A DNA stretch of 64,000 nucleotides. It comes from DASRDR01 sp963812945 [NCBI: uncultured Candidatus Rokubacteria bacterium] (GTDB lineage: Bacteria > Methylomirabilota > Methylomirabilia > Rokubacteriales). This document shows positions 41,550-50,026 of this stretch, in pieces (within the stretch, counting starts at the first letter, position 1; every line of letters begins with the position of its first letter). Position numbers and translations under genes: made by a program. The stretch spans positions 930,001-994,000 of the forward strand of contig CAWEXD010000008.1 of NCBI GenBank assembly GCA_963812945.1, written 5' to 3'. The notes beneath the pieces were generated by a model. That model did not search any database. It had not been told where the DNA came from and worked only from the letters and a program-made list of their open reading frames with translations.

Positions 41550-42244
41550 GGCCGCGCGGGCTCCGGATCCTCTCCGCCAACCTCGCGAACGGCCGGGCCG
41601 ACGTCGATGGGTTCGCGGCCCTGGTGGAGGCGGTCGATCCCGACGTGGTCACGGCTCAGGAGCTCGTTCCCGAGCACGCCGACGCGCTCGCCCGGCTCCT
41701 CCCGTTCGGCAAGCTGGAGCCGGCGCGCGACCACAATGGCATGGGGATCGCGCTGAAGGCGCCCGGGAGCGTGCGGCTGTTCGAGCTGCCGTACCGCTCG
41801 GCGTACGTCGCCGAGCTGCCCTGGTCCGGGGACGGCGGGGACGGCGAGCCGATCGAGGTCCTGAACGTGCATCTCGCGGCCCCGCACGTGCACCCGATCG
41901 TCCAGCGGCTGTGGGATCGCCGGGGCCAGATTCGCGCGATCGTCGCGCATCTCGAGGCGACGCCTCGGCGCCGCCGCGTGTTGATGGGGGATCTCAATGC
42001 CACGCCCCTCTGGCCTGCGTACCGGCGACTCCGGGAGCGGCTGGACGACGGGGCGGTGCAGGCGGCCCGCCGCAGCGGGCGCCGGCCGGGACGCACGTGG
42101 GGCCCGTGGTCCGGGTCGGTGCGGCTCCTCCGGATCGACCACGTCCTGCTGCAGGGGCTCGTCGCCACGGAGACGCGCGTCCTGCCCCTCCGGGGCAGCG
42201 ACCACAGCGCCCTCGTCGCGGACCTCGCGCCTACCGAGCCGTAG
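41546..42244 (+). CDS. Endonuclease/exonuclease/phosphatase-fold protein
   Basis: The 232-residue cytoplasmic protein has EEP-fold motifs: LRILSANLANGRADVDGF at the start, VVTAQELVPEHADAL with the metal-binding Glu, EVLNVHLAAP with the His, VLMGDLNATPLWPAYRRL and the closing RIDHVLLQG plus RGSDHSALVADL. Such enzymes cleave phosphodiesters or phosphate from lipids or nucleic acids; the substrate is unknown. ATG at 41546 overlaps the amidase stop (ATGA), implying coupled translation. Confidence 0.85.
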   Translation: MRPRGLRILSANLANGRADVDGFAALVEAVDPDVVTAQELVPEHADALARLLPFGKLEPARDHNGMGIALKAPGSVRLFELPYRSAYVAELPWSGDGGDGEPIEVLNVHLAAPHVHPIVQRLWDRRGQIRAIVAHLEATPRRRRVLMGDLNATPLWPAYRRLRERLDDGAVQAARRSGRRPGRTWGPWSGSVRLLRIDHVLLQGLVATETRVLPLRGSDHSALVADLAPTEP

Positions 42245-42267
42245 CGGTCTTCGCCGGCCGGATGGCG

Positions 42268-44199
42268 TCAGGCCGTCGGCGCGGGACCGAGACCCGGCCC
42301 GCGGGCGAAGAGCTCGTCCCAGAGCTGCAGGGACAGGACGCCGAACAGCCTCAGCCCGCGCTTGGCGCGGCCGGAGCGATGGAGCGCGAGGGCCGAACCG
42401 ACCGCCGCGGGATCGAAGTAGCCGGTCCGCCGGAGCTCGGCGGGCGAAAGCAGGGCTGCCGCGAAGGGCGGGAGCGGCTCGCGGAACCACTGCTGGATCG
42501 GGACGGCGAGCCCGCGCTTCGGGCGCCTGCGGATCTCGTCGGGCAGGACGTCGCGTAGCGCCTCACGCAGCACGCGCTTCTCCATCCGCCACCACAGCTT
42601 GACGCCCGCCGGCATCGCCGTGGCGAGCGCGATCACCTCGGGGTCCAGGAACGGGACCCGTGCTTCGACCCCGCGAGCCATCGATGGCCGGTCGAGCGCC
42701 GGCAGGATCAGTCCCGGGAGCCGCGTGGTCAGCTCGACGTACTGGTGCTGGGCGGTCCGGCTCCAGCGCGAGAAGCGGTCGGGGAGTGGAGCCGGCTCGA
42801 GCGGCTCCTGTCGTGTCAGCGCCTCGCGGAGGTCGGGCGAGAGGACCGCCATCGACTCGCCCTCGCGGAAGAGTCGAATCAGCTCGGCGTGACGCGCCGG
42901 GGCCGGCAGCCCAGCCGCGGCGAGCGCCCGGTAGAGGTGTGGGCGCCAGGCCCGGAGGCCGAGCGCCGTGCCGAGGACGCGGCGGACCGGTGCAGGCACT
43001 GGCGCGAGCGGGCCGACCCAGCGGTCATGCCGGAACCACGGGTAGCCCCCGAACAACTCGTCCGACCCCTCCCCGGTGAGGACCGCCTTGACCTGCCGGG
43101 CGGTCGCCTCGGCCAGGACAAGTCGCGGGATCTCGAGCCCCGACATCGAGGGTGTCTCGGCATGCCAGACGGCTCCGGGCAGGCGCGCCAGGGCATCGCG
43201 CCCGCACAAGACGCGCTGACTGGCCAGGCCGAAGGTCGGGAAGCGGTCGAGCGTGGTCCGGCGCCCGATCTCGTCTACCTCCGGGTATGCGAAGCCCACC
43301 GAGAAGGCCGGAACCGGCGGCGGTACCGCGCCCCGTATGAGGCTTGCCACACCGCTCGAGTCCACCCCGGCGCTGAGCCAGATGCCGATCGGGACGTCGC
43401 TCCGCGCGTGGAGCCGCACGCTGGCGTCGAGCGTGGCCCGAAGCGCGTCGGCCCAGCCGGCCAGTCCCATGGGGCGGCCGGGGTCCCGGGCGTCCGGGAA
43501 CTCGAGGTCCCACCACCGCCGGAATGTTGCCTGCCCGCGCTCCCAGACGAGGTAGTGGCCCGGCGGCACCTGGCGTATCCCGGCGAACAGGGTGCGCGGG
43601 TCGCGGACGAATCCCAGTGTGAACAGGTCGCGCACGGCTTCGAGGTCCAGGCGGCGGTCGAGGGTGGCGCCTCCGTCGTCGTCACCGACCCGGTCCGCTG
43701 CGAGCAGGGCCTTCTGCTCCGAGCCGAACCAGAGACCGCTCCGGTCGATCGCATAGTGGAGGGGCTTGATGCCGAGGCGGTCCCGGGCCAGGAGGAGGCG
43801 CCGCGCGGGGGCGTCCCAGAGGGCCAGGGCGAACATCCCGCGCAGCGCCGCCAGGCACTCGATCCCGCGCTCCTCGTAGAGGTGGACGATCACCTCGACA
43901 TCCGAGCCAGTCCGGAACCGGTGTCCACGGGCGGCGAGCGCGTCCCGCTGGGCCTCGAATCCGTAGATCTCGCCGTTGCAGATTACGACCACGGTCCCGT
44001 CCTCGTTCGCGATCGGCTGCTGCCCGCCGGCCGGGTCGATGATCGCGAGTCGGCGGACACCGAGCCCGACGCCGGGCCCGCGCCAGAAACCCACGCCGTC
44101 GGGTCCGCGGTGGCGCACGGCCTCCGTCATGCGCCCCAGCAGGCCCTCGGGGGCCGGGCGCTGCGGATCCGACCAGGCGACCCCTGCAATCCCGCACAC
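42268..44199 (-). CDS. asnB: Asparagine synthetase (glutamine-hydrolysing)
   Basis: The 643-residue product starts MCGIAGVAW with the N-terminal nucleophile Cys2 of class II glutamine amidotransferases, then FWRGPGVGLGVRRLAIID and CNGEIYGFEAQRDALAARGH. The synthetase domain has the ATP-binding PPi loop SAGVDSSGVASL and TGEGSDELFGGYPWFRHDRW. It makes asparagine from aspartate with glutamine and ATP, or amidates a related acid as in surface-polysaccharide clusters. GTG at 44199 follows AAGGAGGAACC. It is divergent from a 46-codon peptide gene 87 bases away. Confidence 0.9.
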   Translation of the reverse strand: MCGIAGVAWSDPQRPAPEGLLGRMTEAVRHRGPDGVGFWRGPGVGLGVRRLAIIDPAGGQQPIANEDGTVVVICNGEIYGFEAQRDALAARGHRFRTGSDVEVIVHLYEERGIECLAALRGMFALALWDAPARRLLLARDRLGIKPLHYAIDRSGLWFGSEQKALLAADRVGDDDGGATLDRRLDLEAVRDLFTLGFVRDPRTLFAGIRQVPPGHYLVWERGQATFRRWWDLEFPDARDPGRPMGLAGWADALRATLDASVRLHARSDVPIGIWLSAGVDSSGVASLIRGAVPPPVPAFSVGFAYPEVDEIGRRTTLDRFPTFGLASQRVLCGRDALARLPGAVWHAETPSMSGLEIPRLVLAEATARQVKAVLTGEGSDELFGGYPWFRHDRWVGPLAPVPAPVRRVLGTALGLRAWRPHLYRALAAAGLPAPARHAELIRLFREGESMAVLSPDLREALTRQEPLEPAPLPDRFSRWSRTAQHQYVELTTRLPGLILPALDRPSMARGVEARVPFLDPEVIALATAMPAGVKLWWRMEKRVLREALRDVLPDEIRRRPKRGLAVPIQQWFREPLPPFAAALLSPAELRRTGYFDPAAVGSALALHRSGRAKRGLRLFGVLSLQLWDELFARGPGLGPAPTA

Positions 44200-44230
44200 G
44201 TGACCGGTTCCTCCTTCGGGGCAGCCGGTT

Positions 44231-44260
44231 TTGACGCCGCTCGTCGCTCCGTGGCATAGT
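44231..44260 (+). promoter_or_regulatory. Promoter of the small peptide gene
   Basis: TTGACG (44231-44236), 18 bases, CATAGT (44255-44260). The likely transcription start is about 20 bases before the ATG at 44287. Confidence 0.5.
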
Positions 44261-44286
44261 ACTGCCCACGCGAAAGGGGGGACACC

Positions 44287-44427
44287 ATGTCAACGGAACC
44301 CCAGACCGACACCACCCCGCCGGAGCCCAGCCGCTACGAGCCGCCGCGCATCGAGATTCAGCTCACGGCCGATGCGCTCGAGCGCGAGATCCTGTACGCG
44401 GGTGAGCCATCCGGCCCGGAGCCCTGA
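44287..44427 (+). CDS. 46-residue peptide with a YxxPxI motif
   Basis: The gene has a good promoter and ribosome site (AAAGGGGGGACACC) before ATG 44287. The product starts MSTEPQTDTTPPEPS, then RYEPPRIEIQLTADALER, and ends EILYAGEPSGPEP. The YEPPRI segment fits the YxxPxI/L leader motif that PqqD-like recognition domains bind in some RiPP precursors. No recognition domain, radical SAM enzyme, protease or cyclase is adjacent, and the neighbouring asparagine synthetase has an intact glutaminase, so a RiPP role is only a possibility. It may instead be a small regulatory or structural protein. Confidence 0.6.
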   Translation: MSTEPQTDTTPPEPSRYEPPRIEIQLTADALEREILYAGEPSGPEP

Positions 44428-44486
44428 TCCCGGGCGAGGCGTGACCGCCGGGGGCACCAGCCGACCGCGAGCGGGCACGGCGGCTG

Positions 44487-44645
44487 TCAGGGAGTGAGCT
44501 TGGCCGGGCTCCTCATGGCCCGTAGCGCGGCCACGGTCTCGGCGGCCTCCCGACCCTTGGCCTCGATGAGGTCGAGCAGCTCTTCCGGGGTGCGGCGGTC
44601 CTCCTGGCTGCGGGCGTTGGGATTGACCGCCTTGAGGTCGTGGTT
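44487..44645 (-). CDS. Possible small charged protein (start uncertain)
   Basis: Reading to the TGA at 44487-44489, the last 52 residues look coding: DLKAVNPNARSQEDRRTPEE, LLDLIEAKGREAAETVAA and LRAMRSPAKLTP. This is a helix-forming, charged pattern. No start codon or ribosome site fits the frame near 44645, and the sequence upstream to about 44800 is Arg-rich without recognisable content. It may be a 3' fragment. The rest of 44650-44832 shows nothing I can support. Confidence 0.3.
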   Translation of the reverse strand, partial: NHDLKAVNPNARSQEDRRTPEELLDLIEAKGREAAETVAALRAMRSPAKLTP

Positions 44646-44832
44646 CCGCGTTGCCCTTCTGTTGGCGGGGTGAAAACAGGCCCAGCTCGCTATTCGCGTG
44701 CACAGCCAGACGCGATGATAGCGTGGCCACCGGTTCTCGAGCGCCGAGCTCCCCGCTGAACGCTTGTCGCGGCGGCGCGGCGGGCGGGCTACCGTCGGGA
44801 TGGTCCGGCCTGATGCCTGCGGCGGGGCCTCG

Positions 44833-46146
44833 TCACTCGACCGCGGGCGGCCGAGTGGTGCCCGCGAGGCGCTCGCGGACCATGGCGATGTGGAGCCGGA
44901 GCGTGTAGAGCGAGTCGCTGTAGTAGAGCGGAACCTGGAGGTGGCGGGCCTTGTCCTCCAGCCGCTCGAGCCCCGCGTTCAGCGCTTCCCGCGAGGTCCC
45001 ATCCTTTTCGAGATCAATGAGGTCTCGGTACATCCGGACGATGCGCCGGCGGACGTTCCAGGCGTACAGGGCGGGCATGAGGCGGAACAGGGGATACATC
45101 AGGCCGACGACGGGGATGAGGAAGACGAGGGCCCGGCCGATCGCGACCGCGAGCCAGAAGGGCAGGTGACGCTGAAGGAACGGCCGGCCTGAGCGGAAGT
45201 ACTGGCGCGCCTCGTCGGTCAGGGGCAGGTCGACCGCTTCCGCGGCCGGAAATTGCCTCGTCTGGTGGAAGATTCCCGGCCCGGAATGGACCTGCTCCGC
45301 CGCATCGAGGAGCAAGGACTGGATCGCGGGGTGCAAGTCCTTGCGCACCACCAGGCTGGCCTTCGGCGCGAAGAGGGTGGCCGCCGCCGGCGGCCGGTTC
45401 TTCGCCATGTCTCCCGCGCCTGCGGGCACCGTGAGCTTGCTGAGGAAGGGGTACAGCGCCACGTACGTGTCGGCGCGGGGGAAGCTCACGAGCGTGATGC
45501 CGTCCTCGGTGAGCAGCTGGCGGACGGCGGGGGAGTCCCAGGCCGCCAGCATGAGTGCCGCGTCGATCTCGCCGCGGATCAGCGCGTCGGCGGCCGCCTG
45601 GTGGGAGAGCGCGAGCAGCTGGGCGAAGCCCTGGCTCAGCCGCTGCCGCGCCAGCAGCTGGAGCACGAGCGCCCGGGTGCCGCTCCCCTCGGGTCCGATC
45701 GAGATCTTCTTCCCCCGCAGCGCCTCCAGGTCCCTGCCTTCGAGCGCGCCTCGGTGGAAGAACCAGAGCGGCTCGTAGAACACGGTGGCGAGTGCCCCGA
45801 GATCGGGCGACTCCTTCTGGTTCGTGAGGCCGCCTTGGACCAGCCCGATGCCGACACCCGAGCGAGGGTCGCGCAAGAGCGTCAGGTTCTCCATCGCCCC
45901 CGCGGTCGGGCGCAGCTCGAGCGTGATGCCGTGACGGCCAAGGACCTCCTGGTAGCGCTTGCCCACCTCTTGATAGGCGCCCCCGTCGGGGCCGGTGGCC
46001 ATGGTCACGGTGCGCGGCGGCAGCGGGCTCAGCGCGCTGGTGGTGTACCAGATGGCCGCGATGACGAGGGCGGCCGCCACCGGGATCAGGAAACGGGATC
46101 GATGCGCGGCGGAGGACTGCCGGGCGCTGCCGGCGGGCGGTGTCAC
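44833..46146 (-). CDS. TAXI family TRAP-type solute-binding protein with C-terminal membrane and cytoplasmic part
   Basis: The 437-residue product starts with an uncleaved-looking membrane anchor (FLIPVAAALVIAAIWYTTSA), then TVTMATGPDGGAYQEVGKRY, the TAXI-family opening, GLVQGGLTNQKESPDLGAL and KKISIGPEGSGTRALV. After the binding domain comes a second span (FWLAVAIGRALVFLIPVVGL) and about 80 cytoplasmic residues with coiled-coil character (DLIDLEKDGTSREALNAGLE). The usual TAXI protein ends after the binding domain and works with a 4TM-12TM TRAP permease; none is linked here. The extension suggests signal transmission across the membrane (inference). Confidence 0.82.
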   Translation of the reverse strand: MTPPAGSARQSSAAHRSRFLIPVAAALVIAAIWYTTSALSPLPPRTVTMATGPDGGAYQEVGKRYQEVLGRHGITLELRPTAGAMENLTLLRDPRSGVGIGLVQGGLTNQKESPDLGALATVFYEPLWFFHRGALEGRDLEALRGKKISIGPEGSGTRALVLQLLARQRLSQGFAQLLALSHQAAADALIRGEIDAALMLAAWDSPAVRQLLTEDGITLVSFPRADTYVALYPFLSKLTVPAGAGDMAKNRPPAAATLFAPKASLVVRKDLHPAIQSLLLDAAEQVHSGPGIFHQTRQFPAAEAVDLPLTDEARQYFRSGRPFLQRHLPFWLAVAIGRALVFLIPVVGLMYPLFRLMPALYAWNVRRRIVRMYRDLIDLEKDGTSREALNAGLERLEDKARHLQVPLYYSDSLYTLRLHIAMVRERLAGTTRPPAVE

Positions 46147-46184
46147 GCTCGGCCGGCGAGTGCCATCACGGGTGTGGACGGCCG

Positions 46185-47402
46185 TTACCGGCCGTACATC
46201 CGGGTCGCGGCCGAGTAGCCGGGGAGGCGACCGGGCTCCCAGACGTGCTTTCGCGCGACAGCCTCCACCAGGTCGGCGCCCCAGCCGGGACGCGTCGGGA
46301 GGACGACCTCACCCCGCTCGATGACGGGCGGCGCGTCCACCAGCTCGTCCTTCCACGGCACGTCGTCCACGTCGATCTCCATGATCCGCACGTTGGGGAC
46401 GCTCGCGCAGAGGTGGAGGGAGTGGAGGGTGGAGAGGTGGCTGTAGTAGTTGTGCGGGGCGACGTTCAGCTCGTAGGTCTCGGCCAGCTCCGCCACCTTG
46501 CGCGACTGGGCGAAGCCATTCCAGGGCACGTCGACCATGACGACGTCCATCGCCCGGGCCTCGAAGAACGGGCGGTAGCCGCGGAGGCCGTAGAGGTTCT
46601 CGCCGGAGCAGATCGGCATCGGCGCCTCGTCCTTGACCTCGCGAAGCGCGCGCTCGTCGTACATGTCGATCTCGACCCACATCATGTCCAGGCCCGCCAG
46701 GGCGCGGCACACGCGGATCGCCGCCTCGGGCTTCATGTTGAAGTTGAGGTCGAGGGCGAGGCCGACGTCCGGGCCCACGGCGCGCCGGAAGGTCCCCAGG
46801 AGCAGCTCGATGTGGCGGACCATCTCCGACGTCACCGTCTGGTCGGTGGTCCCGGGCCCTCCGCCGAAGCCGGGGAAGTGGACGCGCGCGGGGTCTCCGG
46901 GGTAGACGATGTTCGTCTTGAGCGCCCGGTAGCCGCGCCGGACGACTTCCTCGCCGAGCCGGTGGACGTCGTCCATCGTGCGGAGGGGCGGGACCCCGAT
47001 GATGGCGGCGTTCATGGCGCGCGAGGTGCCGCAGTGGGACCAGTAGACGGGCTGGCGGAGGCGGAACGGCCCGCCGAAGAGCTCCGTCACCGGCAGCCCG
47101 AGAGACTTCGCCTTCAGGTCCCAGAGCGCGAGCTCGATCCCGGCGATCGCCTTGGCGGCGATCCCGCCCGGGCTCTGCCGCGCCATCCGGTAGAGGTCCC
47201 AGTAGATCCGCTCGACCGGCCGTGGGTCCTGGCCGACGAGGATCGGCTCGAAGTCCCGCACCGCGCCCACGACGCCGTAGGGGTTCCGGCCGTCCGAGCA
47301 CTCGCCGTAGCCGGTCAGGCCCTCGTCGGTGCGCACGGCGACGAACTGCCAGGGCCGCCACCCCGCGTCGACGACGAACGTCTCGATCTCGGTGATCTTC
47401 AT
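46185..47402 (-). CDS. Mandelate racemase/muconate lactonizing family enzyme (enolase superfamily)
   Basis: The 405-residue product begins MKITEIETFVVDAGWRPWQ and has the N-terminal capping domain, then the barrel with YRALKTNIVYPG, the metal ligand Asp in GLALDLNFNMKPEAA, the next in MWVEIDMYD and the third in ICSGENLYG. Late comes VAPHNYYSHLSTLHSL with the His that serves as general base in glucarate/mandelate subgroups. It probably dehydrates or racemises a sugar acid or other 2-hydroxy acid. The ATG at 47402 lies five bases after the PhyH gene stop, so the two are cotranscribed. Confidence 0.87.
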   Translation of the reverse strand: MKITEIETFVVDAGWRPWQFVAVRTDEGLTGYGECSDGRNPYGVVGAVRDFEPILVGQDPRPVERIYWDLYRMARQSPGGIAAKAIAGIELALWDLKAKSLGLPVTELFGGPFRLRQPVYWSHCGTSRAMNAAIIGVPPLRTMDDVHRLGEEVVRRGYRALKTNIVYPGDPARVHFPGFGGGPGTTDQTVTSEMVRHIELLLGTFRRAVGPDVGLALDLNFNMKPEAAIRVCRALAGLDMMWVEIDMYDERALREVKDEAPMPICSGENLYGLRGYRPFFEARAMDVVMVDVPWNGFAQSRKVAELAETYELNVAPHNYYSHLSTLHSLHLCASVPNVRIMEIDVDDVPWKDELVDAPPVIERGEVVLPTRPGWGADLVEAVARKHVWEPGRLPGYSAATRMYGR

Positions 47403-47406
47403 CCGA

Positions 47407-48186
47407 TCAGACCCGGTAGACGTACTGCTTGCCCGGCTCCCGCTCCACGTCGGGCGGGTAGTTGCGGCGCTTCTCCGCGTAGTAGCGGGCCCGGTGATCG
47501 CCGTCGGCGAGCCGGTTGTACGTGACGTAGAGGACGCGGCGCGGCTCGTCGGAGGGGTTCGGGCCCGAGCGATGCGGGACGTACGAGTCGAAGAAGACCG
47601 CGTCGCCCGGCGCGGTCGGGTAAGGGACGAACTCGACGCCACGCAGATCCTCGTCGGACAGCGGCGCCCACTCGCGGCCGATCAATCCCCGGGTGTGCTG
47701 GCCGGCCGCCAGCTCGAGGCAGCCGTTCGCCTCGGTGGCCTCGTCGATGGCGACCAGGGCCGTCACGAAGAGCGGCGCGTAGACGCTCCAGCCGGCCTGC
47801 TGGTCCTGATGCGGCTTGAAGCCGTCGCCGCCGGCGAGCTTGAAGTTGATCTTGTCCTTGAACAGCACCGCCGGCTCCCCGAACAGGTCGCCGATCCGCC
47901 CGAGGAGCTTGTCTCCGTCGAAGATGGCCTTGAACCCCGGGTGATGCGGATAGAAGTTCTCGATGCGGTTGATCAGTCGCCGGCCAGGCTCGCGGAGGCT
48001 CTGCTCGCCGTACACCATCCACGCGCCGGGCAGCTCCGGCCAGGCCTGGATCTCGTCGGTGGCGCGCCGGAGCTCGGCAACCTCGTCGCCGGCGAAGAGA
48101 CCGCGGCAGACGAGGAAGCCGTCGCGACGGTAGTCGGCGAGCTCGGGCTCGGACAGGAATCGCGGCGCCTGGGCTCGGTTCGTCAT
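47407..48186 (-). CDS. Phytanoyl-CoA dioxygenase (PhyH) family protein
   Basis: The 259-residue product has the 2-oxoglutarate/Fe(II) oxygenase motif: metal His and Asp in GFKPHQDQQAGW and the distal His in FFDSYVPHRSGPN with the 2OG-binding Arg in EPRRVLYVTYN. The start has FLSEPELADYRRDGFLVCRGL. It hydroxylates an unactivated carbon of an unknown substrate. It sits between an enolase-superfamily enzyme and a quinone reductase in an overlapping operon, which suggests a shared catabolic route. ATG at 48186 overlaps the upstream stop by four bases. Confidence 0.88.
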   Translation of the reverse strand: MTNRAQAPRFLSEPELADYRRDGFLVCRGLFAGDEVAELRRATDEIQAWPELPGAWMVYGEQSLREPGRRLINRIENFYPHHPGFKAIFDGDKLLGRIGDLFGEPAVLFKDKINFKLAGGDGFKPHQDQQAGWSVYAPLFVTALVAIDEATEANGCLELAAGQHTRGLIGREWAPLSDEDLRGVEFVPYPTAPGDAVFFDSYVPHRSGPNPSDEPRRVLYVTYNRLADGDHRARYYAEKRRNYPPDVEREPGKQYVYRV

Positions 48187-49157
48187 GGGACCAGGACCAC
48201 CTTTCCATGGGACTCGCGCGTGGCCAGCGCGTCGAGCGCGGCGGCCGCCTCGCGGAGGGGATACGTCCGGTAGATCACGGGGCGGATGCGCCCTTGACCG
48301 TAGAGCTTCAACAGGGCGTCCATCCACTCCTGGACGAGGGGCGAGCCGCGCCGCTGGTAGTAGCCCCAGTGGACCCCGACCACGCTGATGTTCTTGAGGA
48401 GGACGCGATTGATGGCGAGGGTCGGGATGCGGCCGCCGGCGAAGCCGATGCTGAGGAGCCGCCCCTCGAACGCGATGCACTTGGTGGAGCCGTCGAAGAC
48501 GTCGCCACCGACGGGATCGTAGATCACGTCCGCGCCCTCGCCGCCGGTGACCGCCTTCACGCGCTCGATCCAGTCCTCCGTCCGGTAGTCGATCAGGACG
48601 TCGGCGCCGGCCTGTCGCGCGACCTCGAGCTTCGCCGGAGTGCTGGCGGTGGCGATCACGCGCGCGCCGAGCGCCTTGCCGATCTGGACCGCGGCGACCC
48701 CCACCCCCCCGGCCGCGCCGTGGACGAGGAGCGACTCCCCCGGCTGGAGCGCGGCGCGCTGGACGAGCGCGCAGTAGCCCGTCTGGTACACGACGAAGAA
48801 CGCCGCTGCCTCGTCGAACGGCATGCTGTCGGGAATCGGATGGACGCGCTCGGCCTTCGCGACGGCGCGCTCTGCGTATCCACCCCACTCGAGGTTCGCG
48901 ATCACGCGCTGTCCGGCCCGGACGCGCGTGACCCCGGACCCGACCGCGCGAACGACGCCCGAGATCTCGTGGCCCGGGCTGAACGGGAGGGGAGGCTTGA
49001 CCTGGTACTTCCCCTGGACCATCAGGATGTCGGGAAAGTTGCACCCGATGGCCCGGGTGTCGATCACCACCTGGCCGGGTTCGGGCGCGGGATCGGGTAC
49101 GTCCGCGTACTCGAGCTCCGACGGCTCACCCCACCGGGTCGCGACGATGGCCTTCAT
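48183..49157 (-). CDS. NADPH:quinone oxidoreductase family protein (zinc-independent MDR)
   Basis: The 324-residue product starts MKAIVATRWGEPSELEYADV and has the MDR blocks GCNFPDILMVQGKYQVKPPL, PGHEISGVVRAVG, and the NADPH site LLVHGAAGGVGVAAVQIGKA. It lacks the structural zinc Cys cluster, as expected for the quinone reductase branch. It would reduce a quinone or an enoyl compound with NADPH. It leads the operon with the PhyH and enolase-superfamily genes and overlaps the former by four bases. Confidence 0.87.
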   Translation of the reverse strand: MKAIVATRWGEPSELEYADVPDPAPEPGQVVIDTRAIGCNFPDILMVQGKYQVKPPLPFSPGHEISGVVRAVGSGVTRVRAGQRVIANLEWGGYAERAVAKAERVHPIPDSMPFDEAAAFFVVYQTGYCALVQRAALQPGESLLVHGAAGGVGVAAVQIGKALGARVIATASTPAKLEVARQAGADVLIDYRTEDWIERVKAVTGGEGADVIYDPVGGDVFDGSTKCIAFEGRLLSIGFAGGRIPTLAINRVLLKNISVVGVHWGYYQRRGSPLVQEWMDALLKLYGQGRIRPVIYRTYPLREAAAALDALATRESHGKVVLVP

Positions 49158-49179
49158 GAGGGTAGATCATACCAGCGGG

Positions 49180-49350
49180 TCAGCGCTTGGCCACTGGCCG
49201 GTACACGCGGACTCCGCCCGCCTTCCAGGCCTCGACGAACGCCGTGCCTTCCCAGGCGACGCCGGCGTCCAGCCGGCGCTCGGCCACGAGCAGGGCGCAC
49301 GGCAGGCCCGGCGACCCGGCGGGCTGCCGCGCGGTCCGGTTCTGGACCAG
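49180..49350 (-). pseudogene. Possible 3' gene fragment
   Basis: The 56 codons before TGA read LVQNRTARQPAGSPGLPCAL, then LVAERRLDAGVAWEGTAFVE and AWKAGGVRVYRPVAKR, with regular coding-like composition and a high G/C third position. No start codon is available in the frame downstream of the neighbouring cupin gene, so it looks like the end of a lost gene. I do not recognise the family. Confidence 0.3.
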
Positions 49351-49402
49351 CGGCCCACGGCCGTCGTGCTGATGCTGCGCGAGACGCGGGGACGGCTGGC
49401 GG

Positions 49403-49873
49403 CTACTTCTTGCTCGGGTCGTCCGCCGGATTCACGTAGGTGAAGGCGAGCGGCCCCGTACCCGTCACCTGGATCCGTGCCGGCTCCTTCGTCAGGACGA
49501 AGTGGTTCGTCTTGGCCGGCGCGACCACGACGCTGCCGGCGGGGAACGCCTTCGCCTTGCCGGGGTCGAGCTTGTCGCCCATCCCGACCAGGAGCGTCCC
49601 GCGCAGCACGGTGACGACCTCGTCCGTCGGATGGGAGTGCGCCGGGATCCGGTAGTTGGCCGGCATCTGGACCTGGATGACGAACAGACCTTCCTTGGCG
49701 GGGTCACCGTACAGCACCGCGGTCTTCGAGCCCTTCGGGACGAACGGCGGAGGGTCACCCCACTTGATGGCGTCGGGCGTGTACATGCCGTGCGGGGCGT
49801 CCGCCGCCCACGCCGTCAGAATGCCACCCAGCAAGACCGCAATCGAGAGCCACCGCATGAACCGTACCGTCAT
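49403..49873 (-). CDS. Exported cupin-domain protein
   Basis: The 156-residue product starts with a signal peptide (MRWLSIAVLLGGILTAWA, cleaved near AWAADA). The cupin motif 1 is IPAHSHPTDEVVTVLRG with two His and an acidic ligand, and motif 2 is PAGSVVVAPAKTNHFVLTKE with the last His. It is a small periplasmic metal-binding barrel of unknown activity, related in design to the gene at 17608-18030. ATG at 49873 has an ideal AAGGAGG upstream, so ATG codons farther upstream are not needed. Confidence 0.85.
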   Translation of the reverse strand: MTVRFMRWLSIAVLLGGILTAWAADAPHGMYTPDAIKWGDPPPFVPKGSKTAVLYGDPAKEGLFVIQVQMPANYRIPAHSHPTDEVVTVLRGTLLVGMGDKLDPGKAKAFPAGSVVVAPAKTNHFVLTKEPARIQVTGTGPLAFTYVNPADDPSKK

Positions 49874-50026
49874 CGTGAGCCTCCTTCGTGACCGGCGCGC
49901 GGGCCGGTGCGGCCCCCTGACGCTCACGGACACGCGCGGCCGGCCCCCGCGTTTCGGGTTGAGAGATCGTCCAGTCGATGATACCAGGAGGAACCGGCCC
50001 GCGTTCCGGGTGGCTGGCGGAGCCCC

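Noticed and set aside
42268-44427. Lasso-peptide gene cluster made of the small peptide and the AsnB-like gene
   Set aside because: AsnB keeps Cys2 and normal length, and no B-type protease or recognition-domain protein lies nearby. The peptide is kept only as a candidate.
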